NCBI GenBank assembly: GCA_947579665.1
Contig: CANPUZ010000059.1
Coordinates: 496,001-560,000, forward strand
DNA from: Sympetrum striolatum
Lineage: Eukaryota > Arthropoda > Insecta > Odonata > Libellulidae
Length of the DNA: 64,000 nucleotides
Direction of reading: 5' to 3'
Below are positions 1 through 11,077 of the stretch, piece by piece. How positions within the stretch are numbered: position 1 is the stretch's first letter; every line of letters begins with the position of its first letter. The position numbers and the translations under genes were made by a program. Under the pieces are notes generated by a model. It saw nothing but the letters and a program-made list of their open reading frames with translations, had not been told where the DNA came from and searched no databases.

Positions 1-1
1 T

Positions 2-1238
2 GCTCGTCTTCGTCCCATATTAGATGACGAGGGAATAATTAGGGTGGGCGGTAGACTCTCCCATTCAAATTTATCCTCTTCTGCTAAGCATCCTATTTTG
101 CTCGCCAAAGATAGCCATCTCTCTCGTTTGATAGTGAAACACCATCACTTGACATCACTTCACGGTGGTCCTCAGGCTGTGGAGGCATTGGTGTGTAGAC
201 AATATTGGATTTTATCTGTCAGATCAGTAGTTCGGTCGGAAATCCTGAAATGTGTAGTATGCTCGCGGTATCGAGGTAGGACGTTGCAACCAATTATGGC
301 AGATTTGCCTTCCCCTAGAGTAGTGCCGCAGAGACCCTTTTCCTGCGTCCGTGTGGATTATGTAGGGCCCTTTTCCTATAAATTAAGCGATAGGAAAAAC
401 TCTGCCATTGGAAAAGCGTACTTGTGTTTGTTTGTCTGTCTTGTAACAAAGGCAATCCATTTAGAATTAGTTACATCGCTCTCCACCGCGGCATTCATTG
501 CAGCGCTTCATCGCACGGCGGGGAATCCCGTGTACAATTTATTCCGATTGTGGTACCAATTTTGTCGGGGCAGATCGCCTTTTAACAGACCTCTACCGAT
601 TAATAAGATCCTTCGCCCATAGGGAAGCATTGACTCTGATTTATCCGGAGTCAGGAATAACTTGGAAATTTAATCCCCCAGCCGCACCGCATTTTGGGGG
701 CATATGGGAGGCAGGGATCAAATCCGTAAAATATCATCTGCGTAGATGTCTCAACGGCCAAACTTTAAAATTTGAAGAGTTTGTCACACTCTTTTGTAAA
801 GTTGAAGCTGTGCTGAATTCCCGACCTCTGACAGCTAAGTCTTCAGATCCTGAAGAAATCGATTGTTTGACCCCTGGTCATTTCCTTGTCAGTCGACCTT
901 TGATAGGATTGCCGGGGAATACTTCAGAGCAGGCGATCAATCTGCCTACTCGATGGAGACTCCTAGAGGAAACGTACCAACATTTTTGGAGGCGATGGTC
1001 GCAGGAGTATTTGCATACGTTACAACAGCGGTCCAAATGGACAAAAGAAAGTAAAAACCCGGAAATCGGAGAATTAGTTCTTGTGCGAGATTCTAATCTT
1101 CCTCCTTCTCTTTGGAAGATGGGGCGAATTACTGATATTTTTCCTGATTCTGAAGGTGTTGTTAGGATTGCAGGAATTAAGACCTCATCAGGAACATTGA
1201 GGAGACCAGTCGTGAAACTGGTCCCATTACCAAATTAG
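2..1238 (+). pseudogene. BEL/Pao retrotransposon pol, integrase end, frameshifted
   Basis: This is the C-terminal part of a BEL/Pao polyprotein; the element continues left of the window. From base 2 the reading has the BEL-type lead-in (LDDEGIIRVGGR), then an integrase zinc-binding region with paired His (KHHHLTSLHGG) and paired Cys (KCVVC). The catalytic core follows: VDYVGPF holds the first Asp, YSDCGTNFVGA the second, and PHFGGIWEAGIK the Glu. After that comes the usual BEL tail with LPTRWRLLEETYQHFWRRW. The frame from base 2 stays open to 622 and the second frame runs from about 498 to 1238, so the two must be joined by an indel near 498-530. The copy is therefore probably dead. Integrase inserts the element's cDNA into the host genome. 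The family call is confident; only the frameshift could be a sequencing error. Confidence 0.9.
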
Positions 1239-1444
1239 TTATTTAAGTAACAGTTATTTTTTCTCTTTTCAGTTGATTGATATCCCTTTCCATATCCATT
1301 GTCCTTTCCATGGCCTAACCTAATACCTTTTAAGTCTCTCTGACGGGCCTCTGAGAGTGAAGATTTTCCTTCCTTTTATTTTATTTTTTTAAATTTTTTA
1401 TTGTTTGAAAATTGTTAATTTCGTGGGAAATTCACGGGGGGCGG

Positions 1445-1750
1445 TGTGTTCCGGCCAACGTGCCGTTTAGAAATTTTGAATCTCCCTCCTTTTCCTACTC
1501 CCTTACCCATCATACCTCATGGCAAAAGACGGTGAGAGGAGCAGAGGGACGGAGGGGAGAGGAGGGGCAGAAAGGGCAGAAGGATTCGAGGACTCTTCGC
1601 GGGCTGTTCTCCGCCAAACCCCAACCTAGCCAGCTCTCAACTTTATTTGTTTTTTGAAACATTTTATTGTGTACACGTACGGCAATACATTTTTTTTTGG
1701 TCTGATTTGTTCTTTTTATTCCATGTAAACGGCCTTGTGTCGCAAACACA
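1445..1750 (+). repeat. 3' LTR of the BEL/Pao element
   Basis: A purine tract at 1436-1444 (GGGGGGCGG) sits immediately before TGTGTT at 1445, and a matching AACACA ends at 1750. The ends form a perfect 6-bp TG...CA inverted repeat, giving a 306-bp LTR about 200 bp after the pol stop codon, as expected for a 3' LTR. The 5' LTR is outside the window, so the borders cannot be confirmed by LTR-LTR alignment and the target-site duplication is not visible. Confidence 0.75.
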
Positions 1751-2120
1751 TACCTTTCTCATATTCTCTGTATCAATATGCCGTTCTATTATTAATTTTA
1801 TTTCCTAGTGAATTATTAAATAAATAAAATTTTGTTGAAATGCATAAAGAAATTATATTTTTTAGCTTCATATGGAAGGAATAGAGATAGTGAAGTGATG
1901 CTAGATGATGTTCAAAAGTGAGGCAATCAATATTGTGGTGAATTCAATATTTTGTACCTTTTTGGCCAGGACCCACTCAAATTTGACTCTTCAATAGGCA
2001 ATGTTTGCCTGAGAGAGGTTGCCTCTCATTATCCACAACTTGATGAATCTTAAGATGTTAGAATGTTTTATCATGTTCAAATGTTTCTTCTTTTCATAAA
2101 AATGTTCTTATTTATTGTAG
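1751..2120. other. AT-rich flank, no gene seen
   Basis: This is AT-rich sequence between the BEL LTR and the first mini-exon. It ends in a T-rich tract with an AG acceptor (TTTATTGTAG) just before 2121, so at least its right part is probably intron. I see no repeat ends or ORF here. Confidence 0.4.
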
Positions 2121-2183
2121 GTCTTCAATAAAGAAGAAATGGATATTGTGGAATGGGAGATGCCAGCAGAAACAGCCATAAAG
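2121..2183 (+). CDS. Mini-exon, probable ZAD-gene linker paralogue
   Basis: A 63-nt open exon is bounded by TTATTGTAG| and |GTGAGTA and is phase 0 at both ends (21 codons). It reads VFNKEEMDIVEWEMPAETAIK, acidic and without a known domain. The core IVEWEMPAE closely resembles IEEWQMPKE in the exon at 15013-15090 of the ZAD-type gene, and both start with Val and end at GTGAGTA. I infer that it is a linker exon of a second, related gene or duplicate whose ZAD would lie to the left and may have been displaced by the BEL insertion. No ZAD or zinc finger is seen nearby, so function is unproven. Confidence 0.45.
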
Positions 2184-2648
2184 GTGAGTACAATAATAAT
2201 GAATTATTATGCTTTTATGCTGCATATTAATGATTTTGAATCATATGATGTGGTGAGTGATTATATTTAACACTAGACTCCTTTGTGCTATGATTTACTT
2301 CATAACACCCACATCACTTAAAGGGGATTGGAAATATTAGAAGATTGCATTCCATAGCTAATCCTAAAAATTATCAAATAATCATCTTTCAAATATCATT
2401 AATCATCTTATATTTTTAAAATTTATATTCCTAAAAACAATGTATTTTCTCTCTTGAATGAATTGGTCTGCTTGCAAAAATGTTTTGCTTAAGTTTTAGA
2501 AAGAAATTCCTTGTAGATAACCTATTGAGCTGTAATTGGATATATCTTGTATCTTTGGATTTCATATAACTTTGGTTGTTCTTAATAAGGAATTCCATGA
2601 AGTTTATATTTTTGTACTAATTTTTGCAATTAAAAACTTCATTTGAAG

Positions 2649-2723
2649 GAGCCATTGGAACTTCTTGGAGAGGAATATGAAGAAAAATGCAATGATCAAT
2701 TCTTTTCTCAACCATTACAAGAG
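2649..2723 (+). CDS. Second mini-exon of the same putative gene
   Basis: A 75-nt phase-0 exon (25 codons) lies between the acceptor CATTTGAAG| and the donor |GTGAGTC. It reads EPLELLGEEYEEKCNDQFFSQ then PLQE, again acidic. It lies about 465 bp after the exon at 2121-2183, and the two could be spliced in frame. The exon class (63-78 nt, both ends phase 0) matches the linker exons at 13.9-15.5 kb. I do not recognise a domain. It could be a live exon with its partners outside the window, or a relic. Confidence 0.4.
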
Positions 2724-4547
2724 GTGAGTCTCTTATATTTATTGACACAGATTATTTTTTATTCTTACATAATGGCAGTTCTTTTTTCGTAATGATAACA
2801 AAGGATAAGTTTATAACAAAATCAAATTTAATACAATATCTTCAAAGAGTTTTTTGATCAAAACAATTTATTGGAAAGAAGAATCTTAGAAATCTTGGGT
2901 GTTATTTCTTAATTTTTTTATGCTGTCTGCATTGATTCTTGTATAAAGCTGATTTAACATATTATATAAAAATACACCTAGAAAGTATTCGTTTCTCTAT
3001 TTTTTCACTGTTAGCCACTTAAACTATTGACAGTGTCAACTTAAATGGCCTTGCTTTCTAATATCAAGGATAAACCTTATGTAACAGTTCAGTAATCGTT
3101 GTAATTTGCAATTTAGTTCATAGTTAGTGGGGTTGATAGGAAAGTAAACACATTTGTGTTAGAGATGGTTGAAGGAGAGGGATTTAATTGACATGATAAA
3201 GAATGGTCAGACGAAATGGGTGGGATAAATACTGAGGAGAGAGGGATTGGTAAAATTTTTAATTGAGTGTAGGATTCAGGGGATCAAACAGAGGTGAAGA
3301 CAGACAAAAGTTGTTAAATGATACAAAAGGTGGGGTTAATTATAAGGCTATAAAGGAGATGGGGATATGTGGGGATTTTTGATTGTGCTTGAAGCTACCG
3401 AATAATAGAACAATTATGAATCAATATATGATGAAGTTTCTCTGTAAGATCTTTAGACATTGTTTTATGTACTTATTTGTTCATGATCTATGATTTCCCA
3501 TCATATTTCTGGTTTCTCTCTTATTTTATTAGGATTATTTTGTCCTTGATTTGCAAAATACCTTTATTTTGTTTTTTAATTTAATTTAACAAAGAATTAA
3601 ACCCAAAATACTCATTGCTGATATCTTTACATCTTTTTCTCATAGATTCTTTAATCATAATTTTGAGAGGACAAAACCCAAGGTTGCTTTTGAATTAGTC
3701 CATTTCTTGTTGATTCCATGTCCTTTATAAACATATTGGTATTCTCATGTACATATTTATCATGTCCTATAAGTCTACAATTGGTTGATAATTTCTTGTC
3801 AGAGAGAGGTGCATTATTTTAGAAATAGCGCTAGCTTTAAGTCTTTCAGTATTGCTTGTATTTATTTCTAATTTTTTTTGGCTTCATCCTCAATGGAAAA
3901 TTTCCATAAGAAATGTTATTTAAACTTGTGCTGGCTTTATAGTTAACTTCCTCAAGTGTTGGGTTCTTCTGATTATAGTCTAATTGTTTAATATATTATA
4001 TCCTGATGAATAATTTAGGTAGAAAATATTAAATCAGTTATTTGTGTTTAATTATATTTGTATATAATAATTTTCAATACTTGGCGAATTGCATATGTCC
4101 ATAATTTGTATGCATGAATAAAAAATTGAAGTCTAATATTTCTCAATGTTTCTTTTGTGTACATTGTTATTATGCATTTGCCAATTGATCAGACAATTCT
4201 TGTCAAAACAAATACTAAAAATGGACTATGCTTAAAAGTTTGAACCACATTCTGATTATTATGATTAACAAGCATAAGAAAGGAATCTCTTCACAGGAAT
4301 TGACTACAATAAGTCAATAATTAGTTGCTATGGATATTATTAACCATTACTCACAGATTATGAAACTCATCTCTGCTATTGAGAGATTCTGTGTTTGTCT
4401 ATGTAATTATAATTCTTGGTAGAGTGAATATATTCTTTTATTTATTGATTCTTGAATGAGCAATATGTCAATTTCCTAGAGTATTTCATAGTGTTTACAG
4501 TAGCACATAGGGTTTGTGTGTGAAAGTAACATAACTTGGAATCATAT
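2724..4547. other. AT-rich non-coding DNA, probable intron
   Basis: There are 1.8 kb without an ORF of note, transposon ends or tandem repeats that I can see. It follows a donor site at 2724 and is interrupted on the right by the Gypsy 5' LTR. No further exon of the 2.1-2.7 kb series was found. Confidence 0.4.
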
Positions 4548-4753
4548 TGTAGCGGAAGCCCTGGCCTTGTAGTACCTCCGGGGTCCACTAGGGCCTCAGC
4601 AGGGTACAGTTAGGGTGAGTGAGTGAGGGACGAGGCAGAGGGTTAGAGTGTGAGCGCGGGGAGCGAGAGAGAGAGAGAGGACTGACGATTGTGTGAGTTC
4701 GGAAGGAGAAGTGTTTTCGTGTGTTCGTTTCTATGTTAAGTCCAAACACTACA
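4548..4753 (+). repeat. 5' LTR of a Gypsy element
   Basis: The 206-bp segment starts TGTAG and ends CTACA, a perfect 5-bp inverted repeat. It is much more GC-rich than the flanking DNA and carries a GA-rich stretch (GAGAGAGAGAGAG) near the middle. It is followed after three bases by a primer-binding site and then by gag. The 3' LTR is missing, so the limits rest on the terminal repeat and PBS position alone. Confidence 0.8.
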
Positions 4754-4756
4754 TTT

Positions 4757-4774
4757 TGGTGTCAGAAGTGGGAT
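4757..4774 (+). other. Primer-binding site for minus-strand synthesis
   Basis: TGGTGTCAGAAGTGGGAT lies three bases after the LTR end. It starts with TGG, as expected for a site pairing with the CCA end of a tRNA primer. The tRNA was not identified here. A match of its complement to a tRNA 3' end would confirm it. Confidence 0.7.
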
Positions 4775-5068
4775 CGGTAACCGGCATCACGTCCCGGATA
4801 CTGTTTATGTGTTTGTTTCTTTTTCGGGCGTGCTCATGTGTGAGGCGGCCGTTTGCGAAACCCTTCTCGCTCTTCGAGTTTATTTTTTTAAATTATAATT
4901 ATTTTTGTTCGTGCCGCGTATTTCTCGCCCCGTGTGTTTTTCGTGGTTTATCGGGTAGAGGAAGCGACCGATAGTTGCAGGGCATTATTTCGCGGCGTGG
5001 TCTCCAGGATGTTCGGCGTCGCATAACGGTGGTTTTCGTAGGCGGTCATTACCCTTGGTTTCCCTTGC

Positions 5069-6175
5069 ATGAGGTTGAGGAGTGGGCGGCAGAGCACCGA
5101 AGGCGCGATGGCGGACGGGGGTGAAGCTTTGCTGGCCCTCGTAACGGAGTTGCAGGCGCAAAGGGAAGATTTCATGCGGGAAATACGCTCCCGTGAAATT
5201 ACAAAGGAGGCACACCCAGCGCCTCGATCCCTAAATGCGTCTAGCCTCGCCGCCATTCCTCCGTTTACGGGGAATGCGGGGGAGGACGTGGATCGGTGGG
5301 TGGAAAAGTTGGAGCAGGTTGGCCACCTTGAGGGATGGGAGCCCAGCGACAAGTTGCAGGCTGCGCTCTCCAAGATCGAGGGCGCTGCACGTTGTTGGCA
5401 GCAGACCCTAGGAGTTGGGGCGGCCGACTGGAGCCGGTGGACCGAGGGACTCCGAGCGGCGTTTGGGCGGAGGTATACGCTGGAGGCCTGGGTGAGCGAG
5501 GCGAATGCGCGGAAGCAGCTTCCAGGAGAAGATAGTTGCACATACGTGTACGAGAAGCTGGCCATATGCCGTCCCTGCCTGGTGATGATTCCAGAGGGCG
5601 ACGTGATCCACCGCCTCGCTTGGGATCTATTGCGTCCCGAGGTCGCAGCTGCGGTGATGGCTGGCCGTCCATTGACGGTGAAGGACTTCATCGAGCAATT
5701 GGGAGCCGTAGAACGGGGGCTTGGTTGCTCGCCAACTCAGGGTGCAATAGGTAGCTTCACATCAGTCTCCAGCACCGCCTACCCTGTGCAGGGTGTTCCC
5801 ATTCCGGAGGTGGGTGCAAACATAGGAATTGCACGCGTCATACCCCCTGCCGTACCGCCAGAGCTTAGTCACGGTGATCTCGCTATAGACAAGTTGGTCG
5901 GCATTGTGGAAGGCGTGTCAAGGCGCCTGGATGCGCTGGAGAGTCAGCAGAGGTCCGGTAACCGCCAGTATCGGTCTCCGCCAGTGCAGAGTGGGCGTAG
6001 CACCAAGTGCTTTGGCTGCGGTCACGTGGGCCATTTGGCTCGGGATTGCCCGGATCATGCTCGGAACGTGCAATGCCATGAGTGTATGGAGCTGGGGCAT
6101 TATGCAAAAGCATGTGAGGCGCGTGTCCATCCGGGAAACGGCTTTTCCGGCCCTGCCGCTCAGGGTCGGCGATAA
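5069..6175 (+). CDS. gag: Gypsy Gag with two CCHC zinc knuckles
   Basis: A 368-codon open frame encodes the capsid-like Gag. The N-terminal half has the retrotransposon gag pattern (IPPFTGNAGEDVDRWVEKLE, and RWTEGLRAAFGRRY). The C-terminal part has two nucleic-acid-binding knuckles, CFGCGHVGHLARDC and CHECMELGHYAKAC, near residues 315-350. Gag packages element RNA into cytoplasmic particles. The first ATG at 5069 (MRLRSGRQ) is about 310 bp after the PBS; a later ATG (MADGGEA) is an alternative start. The frame is intact although pol is broken, so the insertion may be fairly young. GC content is well above the neighbouring host DNA. Confidence 0.9.
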   Translation: MRLRSGRQSTEGAMADGGEALLALVTELQAQREDFMREIRSREITKEAHPAPRSLNASSLAAIPPFTGNAGEDVDRWVEKLEQVGHLEGWEPSDKLQAALSKIEGAARCWQQTLGVGAADWSRWTEGLRAAFGRRYTLEAWVSEANARKQLPGEDSCTYVYEKLAICRPCLVMIPEGDVIHRLAWDLLRPEVAAAVMAGRPLTVKDFIEQLGAVERGLGCSPTQGAIGSFTSVSSTAYPVQGVPIPEVGANIGIARVIPPAVPPELSHGDLAIDKLVGIVEGVSRRLDALESQQRSGNRQYRSPPVQSGRSTKCFGCGHVGHLARDCPDHARNVQCHECMELGHYAKACEARVHPGNGFSGPAAQGRR

Positions 6176-6186
6176 TAAAATGTGAG

Positions 6187-6690
6187 GTGCCGTGGCCACT
6201 CCCCACGATCGAGGTCACTCTCCAAGGAATGCCGGGGAAGTTGAAGGCGTTGGTCGATAGCGGCGCGAGTGGGAGTATAGTTTCGCTGCAGCTCGCCCAA
6301 GCTCTGGGGCTGAGCCCACAAGAGGATAAGAATGGATTTATGAGGGGGGTTGACGGGAAGTTGGTGGAAACCCATGGACGATCCGGCTTGCAGGTGTGTG
6401 TGGGAAACTCTCGTGCAAAGCTCGATGTCGTGCACGTACTGGAATCCCCTCCGTTTCCACTAATATTAGGGGTAGATTGGCTGATGAACAGCAGGGCACG
6501 GCTAGTGGGGACACCAGAGGGTGTGGTGGTTGAGCTGGGAGACTGTGAAGTGGAAGCCTCTGGTAGCGGAGAAGGAGATAGTTGCAATGAGGGTGCGATC
6601 GAGTCCACTTTCAAGGAACTCTGTGCTATTGACGTTAGCGGGCAAGCTAAAGAGCGCACAACCACCCTAGCCGTAATGGAGAAGGTGTAA
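6187..6690 (+). CDS. Gypsy aspartic protease region
   Basis: This frame begins just after the gag stop and carries the retroviral-type aspartic protease signature ALVDSGASGSIVS (catalytic DSG) about 22 residues in, and the second-half motif FPLILGVDWL about 75 residues later. The enzyme would cleave the Gag-Pol polyprotein. The frame ends at TAA (6688-6690), yet the same frame stays open to about 6812 with pol-like sequence, so this stop looks like a nonsense mutation. gag and protease share the same frame with a short gap. How Gag-Pol fusion would have been achieved is unclear. Confidence 0.85.
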   Translation: MPWPLPTIEVTLQGMPGKLKALVDSGASGSIVSLQLAQALGLSPQEDKNGFMRGVDGKLVETHGRSGLQVCVGNSRAKLDVVHVLESPPFPLILGVDWLMNSRARLVGTPEGVVVELGDCEVEASGSGEGDSCNEGAIESTFKELCAIDVSGQAKERTTTLAVMEKV

Positions 6691-9210
6691 ATTCCAAGTG
6701 GGTCACTGGCATTTATCAGTGTTATTGTCCCCAATGACTCCCCTCCGATGGTGGCGACTGACACCGTGATATGTGATCCGATCCGGGAAGGGAATGGGTC
6801 AGTCCCGGAGCGGTGCTAGATGTCCAGGACGGATGGGTTTCCGTCCCTGTGATGAACCTAGGACAGGATACTCTTGTGCTACACAAGGTGCAGCATCTTC
6901 TCTGTGCGTCTGAGGTGGAGTCGGTTGGCTCTCCTTTTGGAGAGCATCAATCTGCTTTGGGGTGCAACGTCCGCGAGTCGCCAGTGGAAGCCTCGCCCGA
7001 GTGGAACGTGGGAACGAGTTTGACTGAGGACCAACGTCTTTCCCTCGTCGAGCTACATGAGCGTTACAAGTGTAGTTTTGGTGCTAAGGGCGATCCCCTT
7101 CCAAGAACGGACTTGGCGGTGCACTGGATCGATGTTTCGGATGAAAAACCCCTTCATCAGCCCCCACGTCCTGTATCACCAGGCGAGAGACAGCTTATCG
7201 CAGAACAAGTAGATGAAAAGCTGAGGGATGGCGTGATTGTTCCCTCTACCAGCCCATGGTCCTTCCCGGTTGTCCTAGTGAGGAAGAAATCGGGGGAAGT
7301 GAGGTCTTGCGTGGACTACCGACGGCTCAATGCAGTCACAAAACGCGACGTGTATCCCCTGCCTCGCACAGACGACGTCCTTGATCGGTTAGGAGGATCG
7401 GCATACTTCTCTTCCCTAGATCTAGCTAGTGGTTATTGGCAGGTGGGCATCGACCCAGCACACCAACAGAGGACTGCGTTTGTGACACCGGACGGACTGT
7501 ACGAGTTCCAGCGGATGCCATTCGGCCTCTCTAACGCTCCAGCAACCTTCCAGAGGTTAATGGACAGAGTGTTGGCTGGACTAAAATGCCAACAGTGCCT
7601 AGTGTACCTCGACGACATCTTAGTGTATGGCAGTACGTTCGAGGAACATTTGAGTAGTCTAGTGGGCGTGCTGAATGCAATTTCGGGCGCCGGACTTAAA
7701 TTGCGTGTGAGCAAGTGCTTCTTCACGATGTCTCGCTTGTCGTTCCTTGGGCATGTGGTGGACGGTGAAGGGATACGGCCAGACCCGTCGAAAATGCAGG
7801 GGCTAAAAGATTTTGCACGTCCCACGAATATAAAGAGTCTTCGCAGCTTCCTGGGGATGGCCAGCTATTACAGGCGTTTCATTGCCGGCTTTGCTGCCAT
7901 TGCGAGACCTCTCCATTCTCTCCTGAAGAAGGGACAGAGTTGGTCGTGGGGAGATCAACAGGAGAGGGCTTTCGAGGAACTCAAATCGAGGCTGTCGGCT
8001 GCACCAGTGTTGCAGCACTTCCGGGAGGACCTCCCATGTGAGATCCATACTGATGCCTCATATGATGGTCTGGGGGCTGTGTTGGTGCAACGGAGTGAGG
8101 AGCGAGAGTTCACCGTGGCATACATCAACCGAAGGCTAACGGAGTACGAAGCTAGGTACCATAGCAACGAGCTCGAGTGTTTAGCTATCCTTTGGGCGAT
8201 GGAGAAATTTCGCCACTACGTCTACGGGAGGCCATTTACAGTGGTGACAGACAACTCTGCCGTGACCTTGCTGCATCAGAAGCAAAGCAGTAGTGCCAAG
8301 CTTGGAAGGTGGATTATGGCACTCCAGGAACACGAGATGAGGATAGTCCACCGCAAGGGTAAGGCTAATGTTGTGGCAGATGCTCTCTCCAGGAATTTGG
8401 TTGCCAGAGCTGAGACTACGGAAGTGCCTGCCGAATTATTTGCGAGTGTGTTGGTCAGTGGGGGGCCAAAGGTGACAGACATCATTGTACAGCAACGCGC
8501 TGATGAGATATTAACCCTTAAACTGCGGGAAACGTATAAAAACGTTTTCCTGCCAGAATGCGAGAACTGCGGGAAAAACGTTTTAAAACGTTTGACCTGC
8601 TCTTCCTTGTCCATGCTTGGCCATCCTCAATTTTATGGCGGTCCCTGTGAATGAGACGCACCCTCACAAAATCTTTTGCATTGTCCTAAATGTGGAAAAC
8701 TCTTCCCCGGGGTTTTCCGGCCTCTGCGTAATTCCAAGATTTGTAGTGCACTCGTAATTTCATATTTTCCTCACTCGTTAAAAATCAATGTATCTACTAA
8801 CTGTTTGGTATCAAATTAATCAGCTAACAGCAAGGGAAAAAAAGAAGACAATTAAATCATTGGCAATTGCTTCCATGTTAGAGGAGCAACCAAAAGTCTT
8901 GAACAATAACCGCTGACGCGGGCATCGGAAAAAGGTCTACCCGGATTATGGGGGTTTTCTGCCTGCTGCAATTAGTCTGACCCACCAGGAGAAGGGACCG
9001 CTTCTCTAACTTGCCTCCTGCACACGACTGTCGGGAAAGAAATATACACCCGCATCTTAAGGGTTAATGTGCATCTTGGAGACGCTGGTGGGAGGACGTG
9101 AGCCTCGGTTAGAGGGAGAGGCTGAGAATGACAAGTTCCAGGTTACCAATGGTGTTCTCTATAGAAAGAATTCTGGTAGGGGTCGGAGGCTACTATTAGT
9201 GGTACCACGC
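6691..9210 (+). pseudogene. pol: Gypsy pol (RT-RNase H, start of integrase), broken
   Basis: After the protease stop the pol reading shifts frame near 6770 and runs open from about 6775 to 8510. RT motifs include SSLDLASGYWQVGID, RTAFVTPDGLYEFQRMPFGL and the catalytic CLVYLDDILVYG. RNase H follows with HTDASYDGLGAVLVQ, the Glu in NELECLAILWAME and VVTDNSAVTLL. At 8511 the frame enters an inserted piggyBac-like element. It resumes after the right-hand TTAA at 9068 with FQVTNGVLYRKNSG, the normal lead-in to Gypsy integrase. The match stops at about 9210, so most of integrase and the 3' LTR are absent. Nonsense, frameshift, insertion and truncation make this copy non-autonomous. Confidence 0.9.
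8515..9063. mobile_element. piggyBac-like MITE, 549 bp, inserted in pol
   Basis: Both ends are flanked by TTAA (8511-8514 and 9064-9067), the target duplication of piggyBac elements. The ends start CCCTTAAACTGCGGG on the left and, read from the right, CCCTTAAGATGCGGG: about 15-bp inverted repeats with 13 matches. Removing the element and one TTAA restores the Gypsy pol frame across the site. There is no transposase ORF inside, so it is a non-autonomous element mobilised in trans. Confidence 0.85.
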
Positions 9211-9409
9211 TAGCTTCGACTTTTAGTCACCAATGATCAGTTAGAATAACTTTTATTGGCAAATGTATTGTTAGTTTTACTATACCTACATCATTTTTAT
9301 TAACTGAAACTGAAAAGTTTTTGAATGATATTAAAATAAATACTGCAATTTCCATGTAAACATACTATTTATTGAATTGTAGCAAAATATAAATAATTAA
9401 TATTTAATT
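9211..9409. other. AT-rich sequence with poly(A) signal for minus-strand gene
   Basis: This short AT-rich stretch follows the truncated Gypsy. On the minus strand AATAAA lies at 9373-9368, about 40 bp after the stop codon of the DUF4806-like gene, a good position for a polyadenylation signal. The breakpoint of the Gypsy truncation is at about 9210. Confidence 0.5.
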
Positions 9410-11077
9410 TCATTTGATAATTTTCTTATGATGCCTAAATTTGGCATGCCGTAACCAATCCTTCATATAAGTTTCCAAGTCCTTTGAAGAGATACCTTCC
9501 CACTTGGAAAGACGAACAGCATCTACAAGAAGATAACAAAGCGCATTACATGCTATTGACAGCAAGTACATACACATTACCATTTAATTAGTCTTTATCC
9601 TAGGAATAAGACAAGCTGAAATGAAGTAATTTAAATAATATCAATGGTATAACTCATTGTGAAGAACAAATGAAGTACTGTGACAATGGGACACAGAATG
9701 CCAATTCTTCTATGAACAGTAACTATAGTTTGATAAATATAAATAAAGATCACCCTGAAAATGACTGCAACAGTTTTCATAAATTAGTGATTTCTGAAAT
9801 TTCATTAATATGTGGAGTATTTCATCTATACATTACATACAATCTAACCTAATTGTAATAAATTTCTGCATGTATTCTTAGTACTATGAAAATGTACACA
9901 TTTTCAGACACACCATGGATGCCTAAATTCTGTTTTGCAAATCCCTACATTTGTAAACCTTTAAAAATTTTAGACAGTTATTTGACAAACAGTTCTCAAA
10001 TCTTAAGATATTTTTTGATTCCCCACTTAGAATACTACTTATGAATTTTAAAGCAATGCGCACCAAAAATTGCAGTCTTCAAGCCAAGGTCAGAGAATTT
10101 TTTTTTATTTTATATCCAATCCAACTACAACTGGCAGCCAAGTTGTCTGTCATGATATGCCACTGAATACATACAATCATGTCCTTTGCAGTGTTCTCTC
10201 CAATGAGGGACAACTCAGACACTTGCAATTAAATTGATAAAGTACACATTAATCAGACTTTTCCAGTTGATTTATATATTATCTAGCTAAATTTTATGAA
10301 CATTCACCTTACCAATATCTTTCTAAATCCCACATCTTTCATTTTTTCCTCTGCTGCATCCAACTCCTCTTGGGTTCCCAGGGGAATTCCTATCCACTAT
10401 ATTTTTCTTCCTCCTCATAGTTCTGGGATCTGTTCCCTTTGCTATTGTAAATTTCTCTTCTATTGAGGCTAGCCTCTGTTCTATGTCTACGACAGCTCTC
10501 ATCTTTAAGAGCATTACCCTTAATATTTCCTGCAATTCTGAAAGTGATAAATCAAACCTCACATAATTGTCGATCAATAGCTCCCTTGTCTTAGTAGCAG
10601 CAAACTAGTGATATACACTAACTCAACTCTGTCCTGTCCTTCTTCTTACATTGCTCCTTATATTTCCCTAGGAAAAGAAGTCACCGTTTCTCTTGTCACA
10701 GCGTCATGTTCATCTGAATCACTATCTGATGACAGTGGGTGGACAGGAATGTGCCTTCTTTTCCCCTTTCCATTTTCAGTGTCAGAACTTATGTCGGATG
10801 TCTTCTCAGCAGTAGCTAGCTTCTGCCTATCATCCTTCATGGAGCCTAAAAGATAATGGTAATAAGTTAGGTAAGGTTAGATAATAAGTTAGCCAAAGTA
10901 ATGATGTACGGAATGTGTAACTGAAAAAATAGCAACAAACAATGCAAATCACTGCACCTAGGTGTATGAAGAAGATAAACACTTACTGTAAGCCTTTTTA
11001 CCAATTTGTTTTGCTGGGAAAGTATTCCACCCATCTTCAGGTGGCACTTCACTGAATAGCTTCCTTTTATTGTTCAT
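9410..11077 (-). pseudogene. DUF4806-like multi-exon gene, frame problems
   Basis: Exons read on the minus strand. 11077-10987 is MNNKRKLFSEVPPEDGWNTF then PAKQIGKKAY. From 10845 comes SSMKDDRQKLATAEKTSDIS, then a Ser/Asp-rich stretch. 10589-10313 has a heptad-like LRVMLLKMRAVVDIEQRLAS and then, one frame away, IPLGTQEELDAAEEKMKDVG. From 10221 comes SELSLIGENTAKDMIVCIQW and LAASCSWIGYK. 9522-9410 has DAVRLSKWEGISSKDLETYM ending at TGA. This order matches the arthropod DUF4806 proteins I know: an N-terminal W-containing segment, an acidic linker, a short coiled coil, then a PLxxxEELxxxEE core. Function is unknown. Oddities: a +1 shift at about 10395, a mismatched phase at the 10313/10221 junction, a further shift near 10090 in an A-run, and a TAA before any good donor in the second coding exon. 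It is either a decayed copy or indel-ridden assembly. Confidence 0.6.
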
